Assembly (NCBI GenBank): GCA_963829355.1 | Contig: CAWHHZ010000005.1 | Location: 1-61,514, forward strand | Direction: 5' to 3' | Length of the DNA: 61,514 nucleotides | Source of the DNA: CAWHHZ01 sp963829355 | GTDB taxonomy: Bacteria; Acidobacteriota; Thermoanaerobaculia; Gp7-AA8; JAHWKK01 | Part shown: piece after piece, positions 36,863 through 45,494 of the stretch | How the letters are laid out: every line of letters begins with the position of its first letter | Position numbering within the stretch: position 1 is the stretch's first letter | Program-made: the position numbers and the translations under genes | The notes under the pieces: model-generated | Databases searched by the model: none | What the model was told of the DNA's origin: nothing | What the model saw: only the letters and a program-made list of their open reading frames with translations

Positions 36863-37807
36863 GTGACAAACGACGACATCGGAGGCCGGCCGCTCGGCAC
36901 GACTACGTACTTTCTCAAAGAGGCGCTGCGACGGCTATGGCTCTCCCGGAGGAACAGCATCGCGGCCATCGGAATGATCGCAACGGCGCTCGCGATCCTC
37001 GGGACCTTCGTCCTCATCTCGGAGAATCTGAGCCAGGCAGTCGAGCGCCAGACGGGCTCCACAAAGCTCGTCATCTACTTCGAGCCTGACGTCTCTCAGG
37101 ATCAGATCGGCCGCGTTGGTGAGCTTCTCGATGGAACGCAGTTCCTCACGAAGCATTCATTCGTTTCCTCCGAGCAGGCGGCGGAAGTCTTCAGCAGAAC
37201 GTTCCCGAATCTGCGAGGCGTGGTGGACGATCTCGAGGAAAATCCCTTTCCTTCCTCTTTCGAAGTCGACGTTCCTGAGGACCGCATCGACACCCGAGCG
37301 TTCTTCGACAAGACGGGCGAGATCAGGGCGGCCGAGGGGGTCGAGGAGCTGCAATACAACTGGGAGTGGATCGCGAGCCTCCGCAGTCTCGTCAGGATCG
37401 TAAAGCTGATCGGCTTCATCGTCGGCGGTCTTCTGGCGGTGGCAGCGGCCTTCATGATCGCGAACGTCATCCGGCTCACGATGATCCTCTACCGCGAGGA
37501 GATCGGCGTGATGCGGCTCGTCGGCGCCACCGAGTCGATGGTCCGCATCCCGTTTCTGATCGAAGGGCTGGTCCAGGGACTTCTCGGGGGCCTTCTCGCA
37601 GTCGGAATCCTTGCGGGGCTCTACTACGGTGGCATGCGCTCGATCAGTCCGGGGGACGCGCTCCTGCTCAACTCGCTCTTTCTCGACTTCCTGCCGCCGG
37701 CCACGCTGACGTGGATCATCGCGGGCGGAGCGGCCGCCGGTCTGTTTGGCAGCTGGATTGCCGTGAGGGACAGCCGCGACGAAGGATTCGAGGGTCGCGA
37801 GGCCTGA
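36863..37807 (+). CDS. ftsX: Cell-division permease FtsX
   Basis: About 314 residues. Four membrane segments: one near the N-terminus (SIAAIGMIATALAILGTFVL), then a periplasmic domain (STKLVIYFEPDVSQDQIGRV ... FPSSFEVDVPEDRIDTRAFF), then three (LIGFIVGGLLAVAAAFMIAN, GLVQGLLGGLLAVGILAGLY, LTWIIAGGAAAGLFGSWIAV) with the conserved REEIGVMRLVGATESMVRIP loop. The partner of FtsE. GTG 36863 is preferred because TACAAT lies 7 bp before it; ATG 36836 is the alternative. Divergent from ftsE. Confidence 0.9.
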   Translation: MTNDDIGGRPLGTTTYFLKEALRRLWLSRRNSIAAIGMIATALAILGTFVLISENLSQAVERQTGSTKLVIYFEPDVSQDQIGRVGELLDGTQFLTKHSFVSSEQAAEVFSRTFPNLRGVVDDLEENPFPSSFEVDVPEDRIDTRAFFDKTGEIRAAEGVEELQYNWEWIASLRSLVRIVKLIGFIVGGLLAVAAAFMIANVIRLTMILYREEIGVMRLVGATESMVRIPFLIEGLVQGLLGGLLAVGILAGLYYGGMRSISPGDALLLNSLFLDFLPPATLTWIIAGGAAAGLFGSWIAVRDSRDEGFEGREA

Positions 37808-37864
37808 AGCGGCCCGATTCTTTCAACGGAATACCATCCTGAAGCTCACTGTATAGGTCGCCCA

Positions 37865-39175
37865 ATGGGAAAGAAGTCAGAACAGCTGCTCGAACGAGCA
37901 AAGAAGGTAACTCCGGGAGGCGTGAATGCTCCGGTGCGCGGATTCGGAGACGTCGGCGGCTCCCCTCATTTCGTCGAAACGGGACAAGGTTCCCGAATCT
38001 TCGACGCGGACAAGCTCCAGTTGATCGATTGTGTCGGTTCATGGGGCTCGATGATTCTCGGCCATGCCCACCGATACGTCGTTGAAGCGGTACGGAAGGC
38101 GGCCATGAAAGGCTTCGCCTACGGCGCACCGACGTCCGGCGAGGTCGAGCTTGCAGAGATGCTCGTCGAAGCTGTCCCGAGCATGGAGATGGTGCGACTC
38201 GTCAGCTCCGGTACCGAGGCCACGATCAGCGCCATCCGGATTGCGCGTGCCGCCACAGGCCGGGACACAATTCTCAAGTTCGAGGGTGCCTTCCATGGCC
38301 AGAGCGACGCCACACTCTCCCGTCCCGACAGCGGCGACAGGTTCACGTCTACCGGCGTGCCGGAGGCAGTCGCCAACCTCACGCTGACAGTCCCTTTCAA
38401 CGATCTCGACGCTGTGCGCAGGAGCTTCGAGGAACATGATGGCCAGATCGCCGCGATCATCGTGGAGCCCGTCGCAACGAGCATGGGCTGCATCCCGCCA
38501 GCCGAAGGATTTCTCGATGGTCTGCGCTCTCTCTGTGACGAGAACGACACGATCCTGATCTTCGACGAGATCACGACCGGCTTTCGCGTGGCTTACGGTG
38601 GGGCTCAGGAGCTCTACGGAATCAAGCCGGACATCACGATCCTCGGTAAGATCATCGGTGGGGGCCTTCCCATCGGAGCATTCGGAGGAAGGCGCGACCT
38701 GCTCGAGATGGTCACTCCTCAGGGGTCGGTGTTTCAGTCCGGACGCCATGCGGGTAATCCGATCGTCATGGCGGCAGGTCTTTCGACGCTGAGCATTCTC
38801 CGAAATGGACCCACCTACAACGATCTGGAGGTCCGCTCCGGCGAGTTCGAGGATGGTGTGCTGAAAGCGGCCGACACGTTTGGCCTGCCGGTGCAGTTCA
38901 ACCGCGTCGGTTCGATCTGGTCGATCTTTTTCTCGAGCTCGCCGGTCGTGGATCTGCGCACCGCACGCGAGTCGAGCCTGGAGATGTTCAATCGCTTCTT
39001 TCACCTGATGCTCGCTGAGGGCGTCTACCTGCCTCCGTCACAGTTCGAGTCCGGATTCTTCTCCTCGGCGCACGCGAGAAAGGACATCCAGCAGATCATC
39101 GAGCGTATCCAGCTCGTCTTCAAACGCCTCTCGAAGGAGTTCGAGGACGAGTTGACCGTCTACGAACGACCGTAA
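37865..39175 (+). CDS. HemL-like class III aminotransferase, divergent
   Basis: 436 residues, PLP-dependent. Glutamate-1-semialdehyde aminomutase layout: VTPGGVNAPVRGFG, LVSSGTEATISAIRIARAAT, IVEPVATSMGCIPPAEGFL, LIFDEITTGFRVAYGGAQ and LGKIIGGGLPIGAFGG with the PLP lysine. Several positions usually fixed in HemL differ: KFEGAFHGQSD for the common KFEGCYHGHSD, EPVATSMG for EPVAGNMG, and FQSGRHAGNP for the common AGTLSGNP, losing the Thr that normally contacts the PLP phosphate. It may be the tetrapyrrole enzyme or a related aminotransferase. TATAGG lies 7 bp before the ATG. Not in an operon with hem genes. Confidence 0.75.
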   Translation: MGKKSEQLLERAKKVTPGGVNAPVRGFGDVGGSPHFVETGQGSRIFDADKLQLIDCVGSWGSMILGHAHRYVVEAVRKAAMKGFAYGAPTSGEVELAEMLVEAVPSMEMVRLVSSGTEATISAIRIARAATGRDTILKFEGAFHGQSDATLSRPDSGDRFTSTGVPEAVANLTLTVPFNDLDAVRRSFEEHDGQIAAIIVEPVATSMGCIPPAEGFLDGLRSLCDENDTILIFDEITTGFRVAYGGAQELYGIKPDITILGKIIGGGLPIGAFGGRRDLLEMVTPQGSVFQSGRHAGNPIVMAAGLSTLSILRNGPTYNDLEVRSGEFEDGVLKAADTFGLPVQFNRVGSIWSIFFSSSPVVDLRTARESSLEMFNRFFHLMLAEGVYLPPSQFESGFFSSAHARKDIQQIIERIQLVFKRLSKEFEDELTVYERP

Positions 39176-39521
39176 AAATCGCCTGTCATCCTGAGCGAAG
39201 CGAAGGATCGCGTGCGTCCTGATTGTCGCGTTCTTTCCGCCCTGACAGTCGGGTCGTACGCGATCCTTCGACCGTCCTCCGCTGCGCTTCGGCGGCTCAG
39301 GATGACATGCGGGGTATTTTGAGAGCAGACCTCACCCGGCCGCCTTCGGCCCTCGAATCACCAGTCATCCTGAGCGAAGCGAAGGATCGGGTACGTCCCG
39401 ACTGTCGCGTTCTTTCCGCCCTGACAGTCGCGCCGTACGCGATCCTTCGACCGTCCTCCGCTGCGCTTCGGCGGCTCAGGATGACATGCGGGTATTTTGA
39501 GGGCAGACCTCACCCGGCGGC
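39176..39521. repeat. Two tandem TCATCCTGAGCGAAGCG repeats
   Basis: Copies at 39184-39305 and 39362-39485 are nearly identical, each with ends TCATCCTGAGCGAAGCGAAG and GGCGGCTCAGGATGACATG and a CCCTGACAGTCG middle, followed by GCAGACCTCACCCGG. They begin about 9 bp after the hemL-like stop, between convergent genes. Confidence 0.85.
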
Positions 39522-39986
39522 TCAGAGGCCTTCGCGTCCTCGCACCGTGATCGGGAAGCTCAGGTTTCCCAGTGGTGTGTTGAACCATGCCTTCCCACGG
39601 AGCTCATAATTCGCCTCTCCCCGCTCTACTGCGTTGACGATCTCGTAGAACATTGATCGAACGCTCTCGTAATCAACGGAGGTCGTGAGGCGCGCGTCGC
39701 CGATTCCGTTTGCGGGAATCCTGACCTGGCGGGTGCTGATCGTGTTCGTGACCTGCTGATTGTTGAGGAAGACATCGACGTCGATCCGGTCCATCGTCAG
39801 AGCGAGGTCGTTCGGGTTGTGAATCTCGATGTTGAAGTCGAGGTCGATGGTCGACTTCTGCAAGGGGATCGCAATTCTGGGGGTAGTTGTGATACTTCTG
39901 AGTGAATATTCGGGCTGCTGCAGGTCGAGGAGACTCGAGCACCCCGCGAGGAGAACCAGCAGCAGAGGTGTCATTCTCTTGATCAT
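39522..39986 (-). CDS. LEA-type (WHy domain) lipoprotein
   Basis: 154 residues from ATG 39986. MIKRMTPLLLVLLAGC is a lipoprotein signal with lipobox LAGC. The rest, with FNIEIHNPNDLALTMDRIDV, DVFLNNQQVTNTISTRQVRI and LSFPITVRGRE, fits the LEA-2/WHy beta-sandwich. Such bacterial lipoproteins sit on the periplasmic face of a membrane; function unknown. The longer frame upstream overlaps the divergent glycosyltransferase gene and is rejected. Confidence 0.85.
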   Translation of the reverse strand: MIKRMTPLLLVLLAGCSSLLDLQQPEYSLRSITTTPRIAIPLQKSTIDLDFNIEIHNPNDLALTMDRIDVDVFLNNQQVTNTISTRQVRIPANGIGDARLTTSVDYESVRSMFYEIVNAVERGEANYELRGKAWFNTPLGNLSFPITVRGREGL

Positions 39987-40085
39987 GGCCGCCGAATCTG
40001 CAATACCGGTTCCCGTTCTCCTGAGGTAAATGATTCCGAAAGGGATGGTCTGCCCGTTGCACCTGGGCAGGCCCGAGGTGAATGT

Positions 40086-40787
40086 TTGGGTGTAAGTGCC
40101 GTCATCGCAGCGTACAACGAAGAGCAGACGATCGCCGAGGTGATCGAGGCACTTCAACGCAGTGAACTGATCTCGGAGATCATCGTCGTCAGCGACGGTT
40201 CGACCGACCGCACGAGCGCCATCGCTCAGGGCCTCGGTGCTCGGACCATCGCCATCCGCCAGAACAGCGGAAAAGGACACGCGATGCGTCTCGGCGTACA
40301 GCATGCCTCCCACGACGTTTTGTTTTTCGTCGATGCCGACATGCTCAACGTCACCTCCGACCACATCTCTTCACTCGTCCAGCCGGTTCTCGATGGAAAG
40401 TGCGACATGAATGTCGGGATCCGGCACCGTGGAGCCGTTCTCGACTTCTTCCATCTCGATCTTCACTTCGGGCCGGTGCTCTCCGGCATCAGAGTGATGA
40501 GGCGCCAGGTGTGGGACGTAGTGCCGACGCGGTACATGGCCCGGTTCAAGATCGAGGCGGCACTCAACTACTTCTGCTCGCGGAACGACTTCAGTCAGAG
40601 AAATACTGTGATCCGCGGGCTGGGCCATGTCATCAAGGAAACCAAACGTGGACTCGCCAGTGGCCTGAACAGCCGGTGGCACATGTCACGAGAAGTGACT
40701 CTGCTGATCCTCGATCTCTACCTCGTGCAGAGCTGGCGATGGCTCGACCTCTCCGAGCAGCCCGCGAGTGACTACGATCTTCTCTAG
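40086..40787 (+). CDS. Glycosyltransferase family 2
   Basis: 233 residues. VSAVIAAYNEEQTIAEVIEA, IIVVSDGSTDRTSAIAQGLG, HDVLFFVDADMLNVTSDHIS (DxD-type motif DAD) and GPVLSGIRVMRRQVWDVVPT are GT-A features. The start is TTG 40086 preceded by GAGGTG. No membrane segment is evident. The sugar and acceptor are unknown. Followed after 13 bp by rsmE, probably in one transcript. Confidence 0.85.
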   Translation: MGVSAVIAAYNEEQTIAEVIEALQRSELISEIIVVSDGSTDRTSAIAQGLGARTIAIRQNSGKGHAMRLGVQHASHDVLFFVDADMLNVTSDHISSLVQPVLDGKCDMNVGIRHRGAVLDFFHLDLHFGPVLSGIRVMRRQVWDVVPTRYMARFKIEAALNYFCSRNDFSQRNTVIRGLGHVIKETKRGLASGLNSRWHMSREVTLLILDLYLVQSWRWLDLSEQPASDYDLL

Positions 40788-40800
40788 CTGATCGGAAACC

Positions 40801-41508
40801 GTGCATCATCGCTTCTCAGTCGATTCGACCACCGTGGCGGACCAGCGTGCGTCCCTCCGCGGCGACGAATTCCATCACGCGGTCCGCGTCCGCAGAGTTC
40901 GAGTCGGCGAAACGGTCGAGATCTTCGACGAAACGGGTCGAACATTCGAGGCGGTCGTCGAAACGATCGGCGAGGACGAAGCGACCTTGCGTATTCTCAG
41001 CGATCTGCCATCTCGTGAGTCGTCCCTCCGCCTGACCGTCGGCCTCGCGCTGATCCAGCCCGACAAGTTCGAGCTCGTACTGCAGAAAGCGACCGAGCTC
41101 GGAGTGTCGAGAATTGTTCCCGTGATCTCGGAACGGGTGGAAATCAAGCTCGAACGAGTCGAGAAGAAGCGCGAGCGCTGGGAAAAGATCATCGGCGAGG
41201 CCGTCAAGCAGTGTGGAAGGTCGGTCTCTCCGGTTCTCTCCTCTCCCCTGCAGTTCGGCGAGATCATCACAACGGACCATCCGACTTTCATTCTCGACGC
41301 GGGCTCGACGCGATCCTCGCTGTCAATCGTCGAGCGCGAGGCCACGATGCTCATTGGTCCGGAGGGCGGTTTTTCCGAGCGGGAGTTGGAGGCCGCCCTA
41401 TCCGCCGGCTGCCACGGTCTGCGACTTGGTCCACGGCGGCTGCGAGCGGAAACCGCAGCCATCGCCGCCATCGTTCTTGCTCAATCGGAGTGGGGCGACC
41501 TGCGATGA
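40801..41508 (+). CDS. rsmE: 16S rRNA (uracil1498-N3)-methyltransferase RsmE
   Basis: 235 residues, SPOUT fold. HHAVRVRRVRVGETVEIFDE (PUA-like N-domain), GLALIQPDKFELVLQKATEL, GVSRIVPVISERVEIK, KKRERWEKIIGEAVKQCGRS and MLIGPEGGFSERELEAALSA, then GLRLGPRRLRAETAAIAAI. Methylates U1498 of 16S rRNA. GTG start. In many bacteria it sits directly after dnaJ-prmA; here it is 3 kb away on the other strand. Confidence 0.94.
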   Translation: MHHRFSVDSTTVADQRASLRGDEFHHAVRVRRVRVGETVEIFDETGRTFEAVVETIGEDEATLRILSDLPSRESSLRLTVGLALIQPDKFELVLQKATELGVSRIVPVISERVEIKLERVEKKRERWEKIIGEAVKQCGRSVSPVLSSPLQFGEIITTDHPTFILDAGSTRSSLSIVEREATMLIGPEGGFSERELEAALSAGCHGLRLGPRRLRAETAAIAAIVLAQSEWGDLR

Positions 41509-41821
41509 CGAACAACGTCCCGCGCCGGCAGGAAGCATGTCATCCTGAGAGGCTGTGAACAAATCCAGCGTGCCCTGCGCTGGATTCTTTCACAGCCTCT
41601 GAGCGCAAGCGAAGGATCGCGTACGTCATGACTCTCCCGAACTTCAGGCGAGGATAACTCCACGCGATCCTTCGACCGTCCTGCGCTTCGCTCCGGCGGC
41701 TCAGGATGACAGCGGTTTTTACACTCCCACGTCGACTGACCGTCGTCTCGCGGCTCATGAGTGGTGGCTTCCTCGCGTTTTGGCGCACTTTCATTGGATT
41801 TTCTCCGCACTTCAGACAATA
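41509..41821. repeat. TCATCCTGAG palindromic repeat, nested copy
   Basis: From 41539 to 41712: TCATCCTGAGAGGCTGTGAA, then the inner palindrome AATCCAGCGTGCCCTGCGCT, GGATTCTTTCACAGCCTCTG, then AGCGAAGGATCGCGTACGTC and the closing CGGCTCAGGATGACAG. It is the compact version of the interrupted copy at 18847-19242. The rest of the stretch shows no gene. Confidence 0.8.
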
Positions 41822-41921
41822 ATTGACTTGGCGCTCGGCCTCCTGCCGACGCGAGCCGCGCCGTGACGCATACGGCGAGCGGCTTGCAGACAACTCGAAC
41901 GCATTGAATTCGGAGGTAGTT

Positions 41922-43208
41922 TTGTCCCGAGATACTCTCACCATTACTGACAATCGCACCGGCCAGACCTACGAGGTCGAGATCACGGATGACACGATCC
42001 GCGCGCTCGATCTTCGAAAGATCAAGGTCTCCGAGGGCGACTTCGGCATGATGACTTACGACCCGGCATACACGAATACGGCCTCGTGCCGGAGCTCCAT
42101 CACCTACATCGATGGAGAAAAGGGGATCCTCGAATATCGAGGCTATCCGATCGAACAGCTGGCCGAACAGAGCACGTACCTCGAGACCGCCTATCTCCTT
42201 CTCAATGGATCACTTCCAACGGAGAAGGAGCTCGAGAAGTGGGTTCTCAACGTGACGCATCACACGATGATCCACGAAAACATCAAGAAGTTCATGGACG
42301 GGTTCCGCTACGACGCTCATCCGATGGGAATGCTGATCTCGACCGTCGCTGCGCTGAGCACGTTCTATCCCGAGGCGAAGAACATCACCGATCCGCTGAC
42401 GCGCCAGACACAGATCACGCGTCTGATCGCGAAGATGCCGACGCTCGCTGCCTTCGCGTACCGGCACATCACCGGCATGCGCTACTCGTATCCGGACAAC
42501 GATCTGTCCTACACCGGCAACTTCCTGAACATGATGTACAAGATGACGGAGGCGAAGTACCGCCCGGAACCGGCTCTGGAGCGGGCCCTGGACGTTCTGT
42601 TCATCCTGCACGCCGATCACGAGCAGAACTGTTCGACGAGCGTCATGCGCTCGATCGGAAGCTCGCATCCCGATCCTTACTCCGCGGTCGCTGGCGCTGC
42701 CGCGGCGCTCTACGGACCGCTTCACGGGGGGGCGAACGAGGCGGTCATCCGCATGCTCACCGAGATCGGATCGGTCAACAACGTTGCGAATTTCGTTGAG
42801 AGGGTCAAGACCGGCGACACGCGGCTGATGGGCTTCGGGCACCGCGTCTACAAGAACTATGATCCGCGCGCGAAAATCATCAAGCGCATTGCGTACGAAG
42901 TCTTCGAGGTGACTGGAAAGAATCCGCTCCTCGACATCGCGCTCGAGCTCGAGAAGATCGCACTCGACGACGATTACTTCGTGAGCAGAAAGCTCTATCC
43001 GAATGTCGACTTCTACTCGGGCCTGATCTACCAGGCGATGGGATTCCCACTCGCGATGTTCCCGGTTCTGTTCGCGATTCCCCGCGTCTCCGGATGGCTC
43101 GCCCAGTGGCAGGAGATGCTGATGGACAAGGACCAGAAGATCGCACGCCCGCGACAGATCTACACCGGCGAGCACGGAAAAGAGTACGTGGGCTTCGCGG
43201 GACGGTAG
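41922..43208 (+). CDS. gltA: Citrate synthase
   Basis: 428 residues from TTG 41922, which follows GGAGGT at good spacing; the in-frame ATG at 41823 would add about 33 non-conserved residues. TYIDGEKGILEYRGYPIEQL, HADHEQNCSTSVMRSIGSSH (catalytic His), ALYGPLHGGANEAVI, MGFGHRVYKNYDPRAKIIK and NVDFYSGLIYQAMGFP (catalytic Asp) are type II citrate synthase motifs. First step of the TCA cycle. A G/C-rich hairpin follows the stop. Confidence 0.96.
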   Translation: MSRDTLTITDNRTGQTYEVEITDDTIRALDLRKIKVSEGDFGMMTYDPAYTNTASCRSSITYIDGEKGILEYRGYPIEQLAEQSTYLETAYLLLNGSLPTEKELEKWVLNVTHHTMIHENIKKFMDGFRYDAHPMGMLISTVAALSTFYPEAKNITDPLTRQTQITRLIAKMPTLAAFAYRHITGMRYSYPDNDLSYTGNFLNMMYKMTEAKYRPEPALERALDVLFILHADHEQNCSTSVMRSIGSSHPDPYSAVAGAAAALYGPLHGGANEAVIRMLTEIGSVNNVANFVERVKTGDTRLMGFGHRVYKNYDPRAKIIKRIAYEVFEVTGKNPLLDIALELEKIALDDDYFVSRKLYPNVDFYSGLIYQAMGFPLAMFPVLFAIPRVSGWLAQWQEMLMDKDQKIARPRQIYTGEHGKEYVGFAGR

Positions 43209-43236
43209 CCGCTGCGCGGAATTGAAAATTGAAAAT

Positions 43237-43268
43237 GCCGCCGCCCCGCAGTCGAACTGGGGCGGCGG
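43237..43268 (+). terminator. Probable bidirectional terminator after gltA
   Basis: GCCGCCGCCCC / GGGGCGGCGG stem with an 11-base loop. On the minus strand it is followed by ATTTTCAATTTTC; on plus by TGCTGTTT. It lies between the convergent gltA and prmA. Confidence 0.6.
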
Positions 43269-43297
43269 TGCTGTTTCAGAGCGGTTCCCGAAGGGCT

Positions 43298-43444
43298 GTC
43301 ATCCTGAGCGCCAGCGAAGGATCGGGTACGTCCTGACTGGCGCGTTCTTTCCGCCCTGACAGTCGGGCCGTACGCGATCCTTCGACCGTCCCTTCGGCTT
43401 CGCTCAGGGCAGGCCTCCGCTGCGCTCCGGCGGCTCAGGATGAC
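43298..43444. repeat. TCATCCTGAGCG palindromic repeat
   Basis: Ends TGTCATCCTGAGCGCCAGCG and CGGCGGCTCAGGATGACA, with a CCCTGACAGTCGGGCCGTAC middle. It ends 7 bp before the prmA stop. Confidence 0.85.
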
Positions 43445-43451
43445 ACCTGCG

Positions 43452-44324
43452 TCAGCTTCGGGGCGATTTCACAAACCTTCCGCACCACCACTCGCCACGC
43501 TCTGATTCCTCAACCAGTTCGAGACCACACTCGTTTGCCCTGGCCACCACCATCGGGGCGCGATCGGTCAGGATTCCGCTGAAGATCACGCTTCCCCCTT
43601 CGGTCACATGCGAGGCTACTGCGGGGAGCGACGGGAGAATCACTTCGGGGATGATGTTCATCGTCGTCAGGTCGAACGTCTCCCCTTCAGCGATCGACTC
43701 GACGGTGCCGAAGAACAATTCGATCGTGCGCTCCGGAACGGCGTTGCGTCTCATGTTCGCTCGCACGACTCCCCATGTGTCGGAGTCGTTGTCGAACGCC
43801 ACGACGCGGCCCGCTCCGAGCTTCTGCATCGCGATCGCGAGAATGCCCGAACCGGTCCCGATGTCGATCACTCGCTTTCCGGCCAGATCGATCGATTCCA
43901 TCATTGCGAGACAGAGCGAGGTCGTTTCGTGCGATCCGGTTCCGAACGCGTGCTCCTGGGGAATGACGAGCGGCTTTCGCCCCGAATCCTCCGGCAGGAG
44001 ACGTCGATCGGGGACGACGACCCACGTTCGCCCGATCTCGATCGGCTCTAGCGAATGCTCGTAATACTCGAGCCAGTCGATCTTCTCGGCCTCTTCCGGA
44101 ACGATCTCCATCTCGGCCAGGTCCCCGGGGAACATCGCGATCGCATCGTCCCGCAGCTCACGCGACGTGAAGTAGAGCCGGACTGTCGTCAGGTCATCCA
44201 CCTGATCGATCGACGAGCCGGCGCTGCAGGAGAGGAACAGAATACGCTCGACGAGATCATCGTACTCCAGACGGCCTGCGGGATAGGAGATCCGCAGCAG
44301 CCAGTCCGGATCCGCGCTGCTCAC
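43452..44324 (-). CDS. prmA: Ribosomal protein L11 methyltransferase
   Basis: 290 residues. The N-domain is diverged; IPQEHAFGTGSHETTSLCLA is the PrmA signature (GTGxHxTT), KRVIDIGTGSGILAIAMQKL is the SAM motif, VAFDNDSDTWGVVRANMRRN follows, and FDLTTMNIIPEVILPSLPAV stands where the usual xxNI is found. Trimethylates L11. Its ATG overlaps the dnaJ stop region by 4 bp, the classic dnaJ-prmA neighbour. Confidence 0.9.
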   Translation of the reverse strand: MSSADPDWLLRISYPAGRLEYDDLVERILFLSCSAGSSIDQVDDLTTVRLYFTSRELRDDAIAMFPGDLAEMEIVPEEAEKIDWLEYYEHSLEPIEIGRTWVVVPDRRLLPEDSGRKPLVIPQEHAFGTGSHETTSLCLAMMESIDLAGKRVIDIGTGSGILAIAMQKLGAGRVVAFDNDSDTWGVVRANMRRNAVPERTIELFFGTVESIAEGETFDLTTMNIIPEVILPSLPAVASHVTEGGSVIFSGILTDRAPMVVARANECGLELVEESERGEWWCGRFVKSPRS

Positions 44325-45451
44325 TGGCCGAGAAACTCTTTGACTCGATCGAATACGCCGTGCCGTGGCGGTGGCGCTTCTCCTTCGAGGTCAGCGAGCT
44401 TCTCGAGGAGCTTTCGCTGTTCGTCGTTCAGCCGGGTCGGTACGTGGACCTGCACATGGACCCAGTGGTCGCCCTTGCCACCGCCATCGACGTACGGCAC
44501 TCCCTTGCCTTTGAGACGGAAGCGATGCTCCGGCTGCGTCCCGGCAGGGACTTTGAGTGACTGCTTCCCATGTACGGTATCGACCTCGATCTCCGCGCCG
44601 AGCGCCGCCTGCGTATAGGTGAGCGCCTGCTCGGAGTGAATGTCGTAGTCCTTCCGCATGAACCGCTCGTGCGGCTGGACATGAATGAACACGTACAGAT
44701 CCCCGGTGGGACCACCATTGGTGCCGTCCTCGCCCGATCCTGAAACGCGGAGACGTGTTCCCGTATCCACACCGGGAGGAATCCGCACGGGAAGCGTCTC
44801 CGCCATCCGTATCCGCCCGGCTCCGACGCAGTCCTCGCATGGCTCCTTGACGACACGGCCGTTTCCGCCGCATTGCGGGCAGGTGCGGGCCATGGTGAAG
44901 AATCCCTGCGTGTAACGCACCTGCCCCCTGCCGCCGCACGCGGTGCATACCACCGGATCGCTTCCCCGGGCAGCGCCAGATCCCTCGCACGTTCCGCAGT
45001 TCACGGTCCGGGCGATCTCGAGCTCGGCTTCCTTCCCGAAGACGGCCTCTTCGAAGGTAATCTCGTAGTCGTAGCGGAGGTCGGCTCCACGCGCCGGGCG
45101 GTTTCCCCGACGGGCTCCCCCGCCACCGAAGATATCGCCGAAGCCAAACAGATCGCCCAGGATATCCGCGAAGTCGGTGAACTGTGAGGGGTCGAATCCA
45201 CCCCCACCCGCGGCCCCGCCGAGGCCCTGGTGGCCGAAGCGATCGTATCGAGTGCGCTTGTCGTTGTCAGACAGCACCGCGTACGCTTCCGCAGCTTCCT
45301 TGAACCGTTCCTCGGCTTCGGTATTGCCAGGATTCTTGTCCGGATGAAACTGGAGAGCGAGCTTGCGGTACGCTTTCTTGATATCGGTGATCGAGGCCTC
45401 TTTCGAGACGCCGAGTACCTCGTAGTAATCTCTCTTTTGAGTCGTCTGCAT
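44321..45451 (-). CDS. dnaJ: Chaperone DnaJ
   Basis: 376 residues. J domain with HPD at 36-38 (LALQFHPDKNPGN), a Gly-rich/Phe region, then four zinc motifs (CGTCEGSG, CTACGGRG, CPQCGGNG, CEDCVGAG) and the substrate-binding C-terminal domains (VRIPPGVDTGTRLRVSGSGE, LTYTQAALGAEIEVDTVHGK). Stimulates DnaK ATPase and delivers clients. Lies 43 bp after dnaK. Confidence 0.98.
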   Translation of the reverse strand: MQTTQKRDYYEVLGVSKEASITDIKKAYRKLALQFHPDKNPGNTEAEERFKEAAEAYAVLSDNDKRTRYDRFGHQGLGGAAGGGGFDPSQFTDFADILGDLFGFGDIFGGGGARRGNRPARGADLRYDYEITFEEAVFGKEAELEIARTVNCGTCEGSGAARGSDPVVCTACGGRGQVRYTQGFFTMARTCPQCGGNGRVVKEPCEDCVGAGRIRMAETLPVRIPPGVDTGTRLRVSGSGEDGTNGGPTGDLYVFIHVQPHERFMRKDYDIHSEQALTYTQAALGAEIEVDTVHGKQSLKVPAGTQPEHRFRLKGKGVPYVDGGGKGDHWVHVQVHVPTRLNDEQRKLLEKLADLEGEAPPPRHGVFDRVKEFLGQ

Positions 45452-45494
45452 CGTTCCTGTCTTTGGTACGCCGCGAACGCAGGAGGGACCGGAT

